64,000 bases of DNA, taken from assembly GCA_019448385.1 (NCBI GenBank), contig JAGTXO010000025.1, forward strand, positions 310,001-374,000, written 5' to 3'. Positions 49,516 to 59,973 of the stretch are shown piece by piece (the first letter of the stretch is position 1; the number at the start of each line of letters is the position of its first letter). Below the pieces are notes generated by a model. That model ran no database searches, had not been told where the DNA came from, and was given only the letters and a program-made list of their open reading frames with translations. The DNA is from Diacronema lutheri (Eukaryota > Haptophyta > Pavlovophyceae > Pavlovales > Pavlovaceae). A program made the position numbers and the translations under genes.

Positions 49516-51452
49516 ATGGACACGAACGGCTGGCTCGGTCAGCTGGTCGAGCAGGGCATGCACGACTCGGCATGCCTGCTCGGCGAGTTTTTGCTCGCGC
49601 CGCAGGGCGCCGCGCAGCGCGACGCGGGCGCGGCCTGGCTGCCCGCGCCGACGTGCGAGACGTATGTGCTGTATGCCGATGCGCTCGTCGGCCGTGGTGA
49701 GCAGCGCCGCGCCCTGCCGTACCTTCACCAGGCGCTGCAGTGCGCGCGCACGCCGCGGGGACGCGCGCCCGCCGGCTCGGCCGCCGACGGCTCGGCCGCG
49801 CGGCCGTCGCTCGCGTCGGAGTGCGAGATCAAGCTGCGCATCGCGCGGTGCTACGTCGCGCTCAACGAGTCGCGCAACGCGCTCGCGTGCCTCATGGGCA
49901 TTCCCTCGTCCGCGCGCAACGCGAGCGCCACCCTGCTTCTGGCGCGGCTCCTTGAAGCCAGCGGCAACCACCGTGCGGCGGCGAGCGCGCACAAGGAGGT
50001 ACTGCGCGGCACGCCGATCGTGCTCGAGTCAGCAATCGCGCTCGCGCAGCTCGGCACGCCCGTCCGAGAGATCTTCGCCATCCAGCCGCTCCTCGCCCAC
50101 CTGCCGTGGCTCGTGCAACTGTTACACGCGCACTCTGCCGAGGGCTTGCACGACGCCACGCGCGCGCACGAGGCTTTCGGTGCGCTCGGCGCGCATTTTG
50201 AGGGGAGCACGCACGTGTTGCTGCACACCGCGCGCGCCGCGCTCTTTCGCGGCCACGACGACGAGGCCCTCGCTCTCTTCCAGCGCGCGCGAGACGCGGA
50301 TGGGAACCTCGTGGACGGCATGGATGTATTCGCCCGAGGCCTCGCCAAAGCAGACCGCGGAGCCGAGCTCGGCCGGCTGTGCCGCGAGCTGCTCTTCATC
50401 GATCGCCGCCGGCCCGAGCCGTGGGGCGCCGTCGCCACCTATTGGACGATGCGCGGCGAGCACGCGCGCGCGCTTGAGCATTGCGAGCGCGCGCTTTCCA
50501 TCGACGAGCGTCACCCATTCGCACACCAGCTCAAGGGCTCGCTGCTCGCCAGCCTCGCGCGGCCCGAGCAGGCGGTGTACGCGTACCGCAAGGCCAACGC
50601 CATCCGCGCCGATCTCGACTCGTTCATCGGCCTCGTCAACGCATATCTGCACATCGAAAAATGCCGAGAAGCGTTATCCGTCGCTCGCGAAGCTGTACAG
50701 CGCATGCCCAACTCGGCACGCGCGCACGCGCTCCTTGGCAGCGCGCTCTGCGCGCAGCCCAACGCGCAGGACAAGACGAAGCGGGTGCGCGCGCGCGTGT
50801 GCGCGCACGCGCCGTGCGTTTGTGGCCGGCCTGCGCGCGTCGCTGCGTGCGCCCCTTACGCGGGACGCCATGCTGTGCCGTTCGCTGCAGGCTTTCGCAA
50901 AGGCGCTTGCGCTCGACCCGCAGTGCGAGGAGGCGGTGATGGCGGCGGTGAACCTGAACGCGGCCGAGCGCAACTACCAGGGCGCGATAGAGCTGCTGCA
51001 GCCTCTGCTGCGCAAGCAGCGCCGCGACGTGCGCGCGGCGCCGTCCGCGCCGCTGTTGCACCGACGTCGGCACGGCGTTCCGCGCGGCCTGGCGGGTGGG
51101 TGGGTCTGACTTGAGGATTGTCGCGGCGTACATCTGCGCACCGTATGCCGTCCCTCCCCCTTCTCTCTCTCTCTCCCCCCCCCCCCCCCCCTTCCTCCGG
51201 CAGGCGATCCATTCCAAGCTTGGCGACATGCACGCGCTCAAGCACGACTTCACGCAGGCGCTCGCGCATTACCACCACGCGCTCGCGCTCAACGCATCGC
51301 TCAAGTCGGCAACGGATGGGCTCGAGCGCGTGGAAGGAATGATTCGTGCGGTCCAGCAGGGCGACGAGCGGGACGATGCGCTGCACGACGCTGTGGCGAA
51401 TGGCCTGCACGACGACGAGAGTGGCGGGACCTCTCCACCTTTTTATCACTGA
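49516..51452 (+). CDS. APC7: Anaphase-promoting complex subunit 7 (APC7), TPR protein
   Basis: Exons 49516-50784, 50891-51028 and 51204-51452 give 551 aa (human APC7 565). The N-terminal helix block (GMHDSACLLGEFLL; ETYVLYADALVGRGEQRRAL) matches APC7. Successive TPRs follow, with LRIARCYVALNESRNALACL, LLARLLEASGNHRAAASAHK, NLVDGMDVFARGLAKADRGA, YWTMRGEHARALEHCERALS, and, across introns, AFAKALALDPQCEEAVMAAV and SKLGDMHALKHDFTQALAHY. The tail is acidic, as usual. APC7 is part of the TPR arm of the cell-cycle ubiquitin ligase. Both introns start GTGCGC; the second ends in a CT/C-rich tract before CAG. Confidence 0.9.
51161..51191 (+). repeat. CT microsatellite plus C17 before the APC7 acceptor
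   Basis: (CT)n followed by 17 C, 12 nt before the CAG of APC7 intron 2. It probably acts as the polypyrimidine tract. Confidence 0.8.
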
Positions 51453-51568
51453 GTGCCGGTGATGTTTTCAAGGGTGAAGTCGATGGGACTTGGCCAGCGC
51501 CCAGCGCCCGCATGTCATCACCTGGCTCGGCGCGCGCGGCACGACGCCGGCCCCCCGTCTGAGTCCGC

Positions 51569-52113
51569 TCAGTGCTCCGCAACTATCTCGTTGTACCGGT
51601 AGGCAAAGAGGCCGAGCGAGCCGAGAAGGATGTCGAGCTGCACGCCGATCGACGATGAGCCGGGCATGACTACGCGCTGACCCTTCTTGAACGGCATCGG
51701 GATGAGCGAGCCGTCCTCGCGCACGCGACCCGGCCCGACCGCCACCACCGTGCCAACGCGGTAGTTTGGGTCGATCTGATCGCCAACAATATCGGCGACG
51801 GTGGGGAGGTAGAGGCCACCCGCGGACTTCTTGGCCTCGGTGTCCGCTTGCACGATGACGATGTCGTTGAGGGCGGTCAGCTTCTCCTTGTCGACCACCT
51901 GCGCGGCAATCGTGCGGCGCGCAACCGTCGCGATTGGCGTTGCGCCACGAGAGGGCGCAGCAGTTCGCCGAGCGCGCGCGCGCGCGTGCGCACCATCCGC
52001 AGTGCGCGCGCCGGCACGACCGCTCGCCGAGCCGCAAACGGTGCCGCCACGCCGCCAAACCCGAGCGCCGCATCGACGAGGAGCAGCGACAGCGCTATTA
52101 CGCGCGACGCCAT
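51569..52113 (-). CDS. Plastid Cpn10 (GroES-type co-chaperonin)
   Basis: Exons 51994-52113 and 51569-51898 give 149 aa. The first exon encodes a bipartite plastid leader: signal peptide MASRVIALSLLLVDAALGF, then GGVAAPFAARRAVVPARAL. The second exon is a GroES domain: LNDIVIVQADTEAKKSAGGLY with the mobile-loop region, RVGTVVAVGPGRV, PFKKGQRVVMPGSSS and a C-terminal FAYRYNEIVAE. It has one GroES domain rather than the double domain of plant Cpn20. It caps Cpn60 during stromal folding. The intron (95 bp) begins GTGCGC. It is 74 bp head to head from the MFS transporter. Confidence 0.85.
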
Positions 52114-52187
52114 GTTTCCAGAGCCGCGTGGAGCTCCGCGTAACGCGAGCGTCACGCCCTCCAGCGTTCGCCTCGGAAGGAGGCGCC

Positions 52188-54056
52188 ATGCCGCAGCCGT
52201 ACAACGAGGTGTTGGCGGACGCCGCGCACGACGAGGACGACGCGCCCATGAGCCCGAACGGCGGCACGGAGATGCATGCGCTGGAGTTTGAGGAGGTTGC
52301 GCTCACGGCCGGCATGCCTGGTTCGAGCTCGGCCGCGCGTAACAGCGCAGCCTCGGCGGGCGGCGGAGGCGACGGCGGCGGCGGCGGCGGCGCGCCGTTC
52401 AAGCGCGGGCCCGCCGCGCGGTGGGTGCGGTGGGCGGCCGGAGGGGCGGCGACGCTGCAGAAGAAGGTGGGTCAGATACGCTCGGCGACAAGTAAGGGCC
52501 CGATGCAGCCGCCCGGCTCCGCGCAGCAGCTCGCGCCCGCTGACGAGATCCCCGAACACTGGGGCCTGACCGCACGCGAGCTGGGCCGGATCGAGAAGCG
52601 CTGGCGGCTGTGGTCGAGCGCGGTGTCGAGTGCGCGGCCGTCGACGGAAACGGAGGAGCGCGGGCCGCTCGACCGGCTGAGCGCCGTGCCGCGCCTTCTC
52701 GCCGCGCTCCAGGCGCGCGGCATCTTCTTTGGCTGGGCGGTCGCGGCAGTTGTCGCCGTCGGCCTCGTGCTCGAGGCGCCCGTGTGCGAGCTGTCGATTG
52801 CCGTCGCGCTCGACCCGATCGGCCGCTCGCTCGGCTGCGATGAGGCCGACCTCGCGCGCGCCCTCGCGATCGCGCACGTCTTCGCCGGCCTCGCCGCGCC
52901 CGTTGGAACGTACGCGCTTGCTCACCTTGCGCCGGGCACGGCCGGCGCGCTCTGCGCCGCGCTGCTCGCGCTCGGCCTGCTCGTCGCGTCGGCGGCGCGC
53001 GGGCTGTTCGCGCTGGGCTTTGGCGTCGCGCTCGCCAAGCTCGCCGGGCAGGGCGTCCTCGCGCCCCTCGCGATGAGCGCGCTCCATGGCTGGTGGCGGT
53101 CGCGCCGGCGCGTCGTTGACACCGCCGTGATCGTCGCCGTCTCGATCGCCGCGCTCGGCGTCGCGCCCGCGCTCGTGCGAGCAGCGGCGCTCGGCGCGGC
53201 GGACGGTTGGCGTCGCTCTCTCGCCGGCGGCGCGCTCGTGTCCATTCTCGCAGGCGCGCCGCTGCTGCTGTTGTTGCTACCGCGCCCACCCAACGCGTAC
53301 GGCCAAATGCCCGATGGCGTCGCCGTCTCCGCCGCCTTCCAGGGCGACGAGGCGCTCGAGATCGCGGACCTGCCAACGCAGGTGTGGTCGTTTGCCGACG
53401 CCGCGACGAGCTCCAAGTTCTGGCTCGCGCAGCTTGCGCTCGTCACTGTCCGGGTACACGCGGCCGGCCTTCTGTTCATGCACGGCGTCCTGCTCCCAGA
53501 CGCGCTCCCGCGCGTTGACTGGCTCATGTCCGTCGCGGCGGGCGGCGCAGTCGCCGCCGTCGCCGTCGGTCTCAGCCTCGAGCAGCTGCGCAAAAAGCAC
53601 CTCGTGCTCGTCGCCGCGCTCGCCGCCGACGTCGTTGCGCTCGCGCTCGCCGCGCTTGGCCCCGCCGCCGACGGCGCCGCGCTCGCCGCGCGGCTTTGGG
53701 GCGCGCTCGCGGGTGCGATGGTCTCGGCGTGCATACTGACGCCCGGCCCGGTCTGGTGCCAGCTCTTCGGCAGCGTCGACGCGTACCGCATCGAGCTGCT
53801 ATCCGCGTGCACGACACTCGGAGCGTCGGGCATCGCGATCGGGATTTGGGCACAGTGGTACGATTCATTCGGCTCCGTCTCGCGCGCGCTAAGGCTCGCG
53901 GCCGCGACGGCGGCGGTGCTCGCCGCCGCGGTCGGCCTCGCGCTTAATGATGAGGTCGACGGCTCGGTGCAGTCGTGGCAGTCGCTGCAGGCCGCGCGCG
54001 ACGTAAACTGGAGTGCGGCGCTCTCGCGCTGCTTCCGCAGGCGGCGGTCCATCTAG
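52188..54056 (+). CDS. Major facilitator superfamily transporter, monocarboxylate/oxalate-like
   Basis: 622 aa, intronless. A long Gly-rich cytosolic N-terminus precedes about 12 hydrophobic spans, from GIFFGWAVAAVVAVGLVLEA to AATAAVLAAAVGLAL. MFS hallmarks include HGWWRSRRRVVDTAV in the loop after the fourth span and a long central loop (NAYGQMPDGVAVSAAFQGDE). The layout resembles OxlT/MCT-type anion carriers, but substrate residues were not identified. ATG 52188 was chosen because it begins a normal soluble N-terminus (MPQPYNEVL); the upstream frame overlaps Cpn10 exon 1. Confidence 0.72.
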   Translation: MPQPYNEVLADAAHDEDDAPMSPNGGTEMHALEFEEVALTAGMPGSSSAARNSAASAGGGGDGGGGGGAPFKRGPAARWVRWAAGGAATLQKKVGQIRSATSKGPMQPPGSAQQLAPADEIPEHWGLTARELGRIEKRWRLWSSAVSSARPSTETEERGPLDRLSAVPRLLAALQARGIFFGWAVAAVVAVGLVLEAPVCELSIAVALDPIGRSLGCDEADLARALAIAHVFAGLAAPVGTYALAHLAPGTAGALCAALLALGLLVASAARGLFALGFGVALAKLAGQGVLAPLAMSALHGWWRSRRRVVDTAVIVAVSIAALGVAPALVRAAALGAADGWRRSLAGGALVSILAGAPLLLLLLPRPPNAYGQMPDGVAVSAAFQGDEALEIADLPTQVWSFADAATSSKFWLAQLALVTVRVHAAGLLFMHGVLLPDALPRVDWLMSVAAGGAVAAVAVGLSLEQLRKKHLVLVAALAADVVALALAALGPAADGAALAARLWGALAGAMVSACILTPGPVWCQLFGSVDAYRIELLSACTTLGASGIAIGIWAQWYDSFGSVSRALRLAAATAAVLAAAVGLALNDEVDGSVQSWQSLQAARDVNWSAALSRCFRRRRSI

Positions 54057-54239
54057 ACAGCTTGAGAGCATGCGATTGCGAGCAGTCCTGTGCGCAGCTG
54101 AGCTCGCGCGCGTTCAGCCTCCCGTGCGCAATCGCCGTGCTTGGCGAGGCCAGCATGCCATGCGCTCCACGCCATGACGCCGCCAGGACCGTGCACCTGC
54201 TCCATCGGCCGGCGTGTATACGCGTCGTACAGCGCGGCG

Positions 54240-55280
54240 CGCCAAGCACGCTGCTGTGCTCACACAGGCCCTTCACCGCAAGCCATGCCCACCCGCCCAA
54301 ATCAAAGTCGTGCTGCACCATGCCCAGCGAGTTCACCATGCCGACGGTAAGCGCCACGACCGCCGACGAGCCGGTGAGCGCAGCGGCGAAGCCGAGCTGG
54401 AACGCGCCGTCGACGCTTTGCTACCCGTACGTGTAGAGCATCAGCAGGCCGTCGAGCGTGTCGACGAAGCGCATGGCCGCCGTAAACATGAACGGCAGCA
54501 CGAGCGCGAGGGCAGCGCGGTTGCGAGCGCAAGCAGCGTGACCTCGGTCGCCGTGTCGAAGCCGAGCCCGAACAAGAAGCCCACGGGGAAAAGCTTCCAT
54601 GGCGCATCGACGAGCTTGAAGATTGCGCCACAGCACGGCGATTGCGTTGCGCATCCGAGCCCGTCCACGCCCAGCTGAGGTGCGCCGCCATCGGCCTCTG
54701 CAGGGCGCACGACGAGCGAGATGGGGTGGGCGTGCAACGACGTCACGCCGCAATGCGGGGGCACGGCCTCTTGCGCGTCGGCGCATAGCGGCTGCTGGCT
54801 GTCGGCGACAGCCGCTCTGCGCTCGCACCTCCATCTGCGGTCAAGTCTAAGCGCTGTGATCGCGTTGTAGCCGCTGACGAGGATGAGGGCGACCGACGAG
54901 AACGCCGCGCCAACCACGCCGCTGTATGCCGCAAAGCGCGGGAACGCGCTCACCACCGCAGAGCTCGACGATGTGAGCACGACGCACGCAAGGCAAACGA
55001 CGGTCGAATGGCCGAGCGAGAACCAGAAGCCGACGAGCAGCGGCTGCTGCTCGTCGCTCATCAGCTTGCGCGTCACGTTGTCTATCGCGGCGATGTGGTC
55101 CACGTCGACCGCGTGCCGCAGCCCGAGCGAGAACGCGAACAGGCCGGGCGAGAGGAGCGGCGAGTACGAGGCGCTCATCATGCCGAGCGTTGCAAGTGCG
55201 ACCGCCACGCCGAGCGCGAGCAGAGCGACGAGAGCGCCCGCCTTGCGGCGTAACGACGCGCTGAGCAGCGTCGGCAACAT
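54240..55280 (-). pseudogene. NiCoT-family nickel/cobalt permease with a disrupted frame
   Basis: From ATG 55280 the frame is a typical NiCoT start: LGLRHAVDVDHIAAIDNVTR with the HxxxDH metal motif, GFWFSLGHSTVVCLACVVL, and later FPVGFLFGLGFDTATEVTLL. Near 54507 the homology jumps to another frame (ALVLPFMFTAAMRFVDTLDG), and that frame then meets an in-frame TAG at 54421-54423 before more membrane-like sequence (FQLGFAAALTGSSAVVALTV). No intron of normal length fits either break. Either the gene is a decaying pseudogene or the assembly has errors here. NiCoT proteins import Ni or Co for urease or cobalamin. Confidence 0.65.
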
Positions 55281-55733
55281 TTTCTAGGCCGGATATTGGT
55301 GTGCCGAGGTTCGCGGTTTGCCGCCCTTCCATTTCCCAGGCGTCAAACAAAGGCTTTTCGCGCGCAGACGATTCTCGATGAGTGCAGCTGCGCTGCAAAG
55401 CGGGGCGCAGCGCCGCGGCGTGCGGATGCATCGGCGGCGGCAGGCGCGCGCTGCCGCTCTGGTCCTCGCTAGCCTCAGCGCCGGCGCCGGGTGCGGCCGC
55501 TCGCAGTCACACGGCGGCGGCGGCGGGCGGTCAGGTGGTGGGGGCACGCGGAGCGGCAAGCGGCGCCCGGGGGGGGGGGGGGGGGGGGTCTCAGCCCTCA
55601 GGCCGAATGGCAGCGCTCGGCACAATGACCTTCCGAGACATGGATGGCGCCAAGCCCTTTCGCTTCCGCATGCGAGGTCGTCGGGCGCGGTCGATTCTTC
55701 CTGGATTCGAATTTCTCCCCACCTCGTCGGGCG
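55281..55733. other. Intergenic region with inverted-repeat arm and poly(G)
   Basis: 453 bp between the NiCoT start and the GT92-like stop, both on the minus strand. It contains the left arm of a ~96-bp inverted repeat (55477-55572) and a 20-nt G tract (55569-55588). No gene was recognised. Confidence 0.45.
55477..55572. repeat. Inverted repeat, left arm
   Basis: About 96 bp that is an essentially perfect reverse complement of 55750-55847, the 3' coding end of the GT92-like gene. The arms are separated by about 180 bp. Confidence 0.8.
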
Positions 55734-57200
55734 CTACGCGTCGCCGCGCCCCGGGCGCCGCTTGCCGCTCCGCGTGCCCCCACCACCTGACCGCCCGCCG
55801 CCGCCGCCGTGTGACTGCGAGCGGCCGCACCCGGCGCCGGCGCTGCCGAGCCTCGGCCCGGGGCCGGCGAGCAGCAGCGCGCGCAGCCGCGTCGCCTCGA
55901 CCGCGTCGCCAAGCCGCGCGAGCCGCGCGCCGACCGCGCGCGGCAGCGCGTCGTCGAGGATGCAGTTATACTCATCAGGGGGCGGCCCTGTGCGCTTCGA
56001 GTTGCGCGCGTCCTCGGCGACGGAGGCGCGGCCGCGCTCCTTCTTGCGCTCCCAGTCCTCCGCGCTCTTCGTGCGATAGTGGTGCATCCATAGCCCGACA
56101 AAGGGCGGGCGTTTTTCGCGCATCGCAAGGTACCGCCCGTCCATGCAATGATGCTCGTCGGTCGACGCGGTGCAGCCGCAGCGCGCGGAAGGGCGCGCGG
56201 CGCGCGAAGCGTCGCGCTGGCACGCAAACTCGGCGCACATGTGCGTCACCATGCGCACGCACGCCTCCGGTCTGACGATCGATTTGAACGAGCGCGCGCG
56301 GCTGTCGCGCGCGCCTGTCGTCGACGCACGATGGCGGAAGTTGTTTAGCACGGCGCCGTTCGGCGCGCGCTGATGGCCGGACGTGCCGAAGAGGCGCCAC
56401 ATAAGCGCGACCGCATCGAACCGCTCGAACGGTCGCATCGCCTCCGCGACCGACTGGTCATCGCGCTCGGTCACAATGAATTCGTCAATGTCGACCACCA
56501 TGAGCCAGAAAGTGGCGCCGGCCGCGCGGCGGAGTAGCAGCGTGTACGCGTCGTTCTGGAAGCCACGAGGCGCACACTCGTACTCTCTGATAAGCGTGAC
56601 GAGGCCCGCGCGCACGTACGGCGCGAGCAGCGCGCGCGACGCGTCCGCATCCGCGCCGCAGTCGTTGCTAACCATGAAAAAATGGCGCACGCCAATGAGC
56701 GCGTGATACTCGAGCCACTCGATGAGGAACGGGTGCTCGCCCTTGAAGATTGCGCCGATCGACACGTACGCCGGCTGCGACGGTGCAGGCGCGCGCACGC
56801 CCGGCGCGCTCGCGCCTATCGCCGGTGGCCGTGCGCCGGCGAGCGCCGGGCTCGGGGGGCGCGCCGTGCCGACGGCGCGCGGCGCGAAGCTCCTCGCGTG
56901 CATGGCGCCCACCAACGCGGCGATTGCAGAGTGCGGCACCACGGCATTGCTCGGCCGCTTCGACTGACTGCGCGCCACGCGCTCGAGCGCGCCCGTATCG
57001 TGCGGCGCGCTCGAATCGCGCGGCGCAGCGGCCGGGCGATGTGCGAGTGCGCCGACCGCAGTGCCCGCGGGCTGCGCGTGTGCGCGCAGCGCTGGCCAGC
57101 CGATCACGCCGTCAACGCCCACCACATAGGTTTGCAGGCCGAGCTGCACGAGCGCGAGGGCGCATGCGCCGCAGACGAGTGCTACACGGCACGGCCTCAT
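55734..57200 (-). CDS. GT92/DUF23-like glycosyltransferase, Golgi type II
   Basis: 488 aa from ATG 57200 (the longer frame opens with TTG). A signal anchor (RVALVCGACALALVQLGLQT) is followed by a Pro/Ala-rich stem and a GT-A domain: YVSIGAIFKGEHPFLIEWLE, RHFFMVSNDCGADADASRAL, FWLMVVDIDEFIV with the DxDE motif, and WRLFGTSGHQRAPNGAVLNN. HHYRTKSAEDW is also present. These are typical of DUF23/GT92 beta-galactosyltransferase-like enzymes. The C-terminus runs into a Gly/Arg/Ser-rich tail encoded by the right arm of an inverted repeat, so the end of the protein may be recently altered. Donor and acceptor sugars are unknown. Confidence 0.78.
   Translation of the reverse strand: MRPCRVALVCGACALALVQLGLQTYVVGVDGVIGWPALRAHAQPAGTAVGALAHRPAAAPRDSSAPHDTGALERVARSQSKRPSNAVVPHSAIAALVGAMHARSFAPRAVGTARPPSPALAGARPPAIGASAPGVRAPAPSQPAYVSIGAIFKGEHPFLIEWLEYHALIGVRHFFMVSNDCGADADASRALLAPYVRAGLVTLIREYECAPRGFQNDAYTLLLRRAAGATFWLMVVDIDEFIVTERDDQSVAEAMRPFERFDAVALMWRLFGTSGHQRAPNGAVLNNFRHRASTTGARDSRARSFKSIVRPEACVRMVTHMCAEFACQRDASRAARPSARCGCTASTDEHHCMDGRYLAMREKRPPFVGLWMHHYRTKSAEDWERKKERGRASVAEDARNSKRTGPPPDEYNCILDDALPRAVGARLARLGDAVEATRLRALLLAGPGPRLGSAGAGCGRSQSHGGGGGRSGGGGTRSGKRRPGRGDA
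55750..55847. repeat. Inverted repeat, right arm
   Basis: Reverse complement of 55477-55572. It lies inside the coding 3' end of the GT92-like gene, so the left arm is a copy of that gene end in opposite orientation. Confidence 0.8.
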
Positions 57201-57260
57201 CCATGCCGCTGGCGAGGGCGGGAAACGGCGTACGAACACTCTTTTCAAAAGTGGGCGTGA

Positions 57261-59973
57261 CTACGTGCGAGTTAAGCAGGCGCCTCGCCCCGCGGGTTCC
57301 GCAGGCGCGGCCGGCGCGCGCTGCGCTTGGAGCAGCTCGAGGAGCATGCGCTGCTGCGAGAGAACAACGCGTTCGACGCGCGCGATCGCGTCCGCCGCAT
57401 TGTCGGCGCGTGGAGGCGCGCGAAAGTCGTCGACGCCACGGAGCGCGCCCCCACAGCTCGGATGGTCAAGCATGCGGTGGTGCTCGAGCTCGCCGTGCGG
57501 CACGGTCGTGCTCAGCAGCGTCGCCGCGCCACCGTCGTCCGCGAACGCGTCGCGCAGGCCCGAGCGGTTGAGCAACCGCTGCGCCCATGGGCTGCCGGAC
57601 GCCGCGAGAATGTCGCGCAGCGCGGCGTAGTGTGCCGCCTCGATCAGGAAGACGAAGATGTTCGCGCAGATCAGGTAAAAGAAGGCGGTGAACGAGTATA
57701 TGTACAGCCGGCCGATGATTGGCCGCGCGGCGTACACCTGCCTAAAGTTCTCGTTGACCTCGTCGCCGACGCACATCGCCCAGAGCGTAACGCACGACGT
57801 TGAGAAACCTGAGAAGTTTCCGGTCGAGTCGGAGAAGAGCACGGTTCCCGCGAGCGCGTACGCGAAGAAGACGGGCAGTACGGCCGCCATCAGCGTGAGC
57901 GAGTTGCGCGCCGCCCGGCGCAGCGTGTGCGTGAACGTGTAAAGCGCAGGCACCCATTCGAAGTAACGCGTAAGTGACAGCCAAAGTGACGCGATGCCGA
58001 GCGCCGTCGCGAGCGACGGCCAGCCTCGGTCGATCAGGTCGATGGACGGATCGATGCGCAGCTGCGCGCGCAGGTGCAGCGTCGCGGCCGCAAGCAGGCA
58101 GCCCGAGCCGAAGACGAGGACGAGCGTGTGCGCCGAGAGGAGCGTGAAAAGGCGGGAAAGGAATCCAAGATGGCGCCACTCGGCCGCGGACGCGTCTCGC
58201 GCAGCGGCGGGCAGCGCGGCGCGCGGCGCGAGCATCGCGCTACTGCGTTGCGTGCGCGCTCGCTCGGCTGCGCCGTCCGCCACGTGCGCGTGCGGCACGG
58301 CCGCCGCGCCGGGCGGCGATGTCGCGGGCAGCGCCGGCGCGACGGGCGGCGCGTCGGCACGCGCGCGCAGCGTGAACGCAAGCGCGGCGAAGGGCGAGAC
58401 GAGCCCGAAAGCGGGCGACGCGGGCGACGGCTGTGGCGCCGGTGGTGGCTGCGGCGCGACGTGCCGCGCACCCGCCAACGCCGCAGCGCCCGTGCCATCG
58501 ACGGGAGAGCCGACGGCATCGCTCAGCGCGGTACCCAAGCCGCACGCTTCCGCGTCCCCACAGCCGCCCTCCAGGTCGCGCGCGGCGGCGGCACCCGCCC
58601 GGTCCGCGATGTCGCGCCGGCTCAGCCGCGAGCGCGACTGCATGCGGTGCAGCTGCGCGCGCTTGGGCCCGCCCGCCACTTTGGAAAGGAGCGCGCGTGC
58701 GGCCTCCGCTGACTCGTCCGTCCGCGAGCGGCCAGTTGCAGCGAGCCAGGGCGCGCGCATGTTGGCCGTGTCCGACGCAGGCGACGCGATCCCAAGCGTC
58801 GAGGGCGTCGGCGACGGTGACACCGTCTCGAGCTCCTCGTCCGCGTCCGCGTCGGCCGCGGCGCGGTCGAGCCAGCGCAGGCGCACAATCGTGAGGGCCA
58901 CAGACCGCGCGCCGAGCACCAAGCACAGGACGGCGACGATCGCGATCGTGAGCCACGAAGCGAAGGCGAGGTTGCACACGAGCTCGCGCGTCGTGAGCGA
59001 CGGGTTGCGGTCCACCTCGGCGTGCAGCCGCGCGCTGAGCTGCAGCAACTGCCGGCCAGCGGTCGGCTCGAGCCGCAGGAGGAATGACCATGCAATGGGG
59101 CCGGCCGGGTACAGCACATTGAGCAGGCGGCGCTTGCCGCCGTACAGCTCGTCGTACCTGGCCGCGATGAGCGCCGTGTGGTCGGGCGCGCAGGCTCGGG
59201 CTCCGCGCGCGCGCGCGGAACGACCCGTGCGGCGAGCGCGCGCGCGCGCGTGGCGCGCGCAAGGCGCTCGCGCGTGGCGCGCACTCGGTCGACTTGAAGT
59301 GGATCCGGATCTCGAGGGCGCCCATTCGGTCGAAGATGGAGCGCTCGCTCACGTTGAGCGCGGGCACGCCGAGCAGCGGACCGAGCCGCGACGCCGGGCT
59401 GCCTGGCCAGAGGTCGTAATGGCTGACGCCCGTGAGGACCTCGTTCGGCACGCGCGGCCGCAGCCAGTAGACGCGCATGTGGACGGCCTCGGGCTGCGCG
59501 GGGTCGGCGTGCGAGGGCAGGTAGGCAATGCGCGGCACCAGCCGCTGCTTTGCCTCGTAGTAGCTTTCTACCACCCCGCCGACGAAGACCTTGACGTCGT
59601 CGAGCACCGTGAACGCGCACGGTGGCGGCAGCTCGCAGTAGCGCGAGCCCGTGCCCCCGTTCTGCAGGCACTCTGGACGGCAGCGCGCGGGGTAATATAG
59701 CCGCACGAGCTCGACGCGCAGGTCATGCAAGAACGACACCTTCTGGTACTCTGCAAACATGATCGTCGGCGTCGCGACGGCGATGAGGAGCATGTGCAAA
59801 AGCATCTTCATCGGCGGCCGACGGTACACGCCCCACTTGTGCCACGGCGACATGAAGAGGTCGTCCTCGAGGGGCATAGCCATCTCGGCGCGCGCACACG
59901 TTGTGTGCGCGCCCCGCCCCTCTAGCAGCGGAGAGAGCAGCGCGGCTGACGCCCCGCGCTGCATGCCGGCCAT
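57261..59973 (-). CDS. Mucolipin/polycystin-type TRP channel
   Basis: Exons 59285-59973 and 57261-59157 give 861 aa (intron 59158-59284, GTGCGC donor). The N-terminal motif DDLFMSPWHKWGVYRRPPMK followed by a first span (MLLHMLLIAVATPTIMFAEY) is characteristic of TRPML channels. A long luminal domain with Cys pairs follows, then a Ser/Pro/Ala-rich cytosolic insert, and a six-span core (LFTLLSAHTLVLVFGSGCLL; AARNSLTLMAAVLPVFFAYA). The pore-like loop is GNFSGFSTSCVTLWAMCVGD, with an acidic GDE in place of NGDD. The last span is IYSFTAFFYLICANIFVFLI. It is likely a Ca2+/cation channel of endolysosome, vacuole or cilium. The C-terminal coiled tail ends in Arg/Ala-rich sequence. Confidence 0.78.

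Noticed and set aside
54421-54507. A tiny intron rescuing the NiCoT frame
   Set aside because: The only GT...AG pair near the TAG is about 28 nt, shorter than any other intron here (94 bp minimum), and gives the wrong phase.
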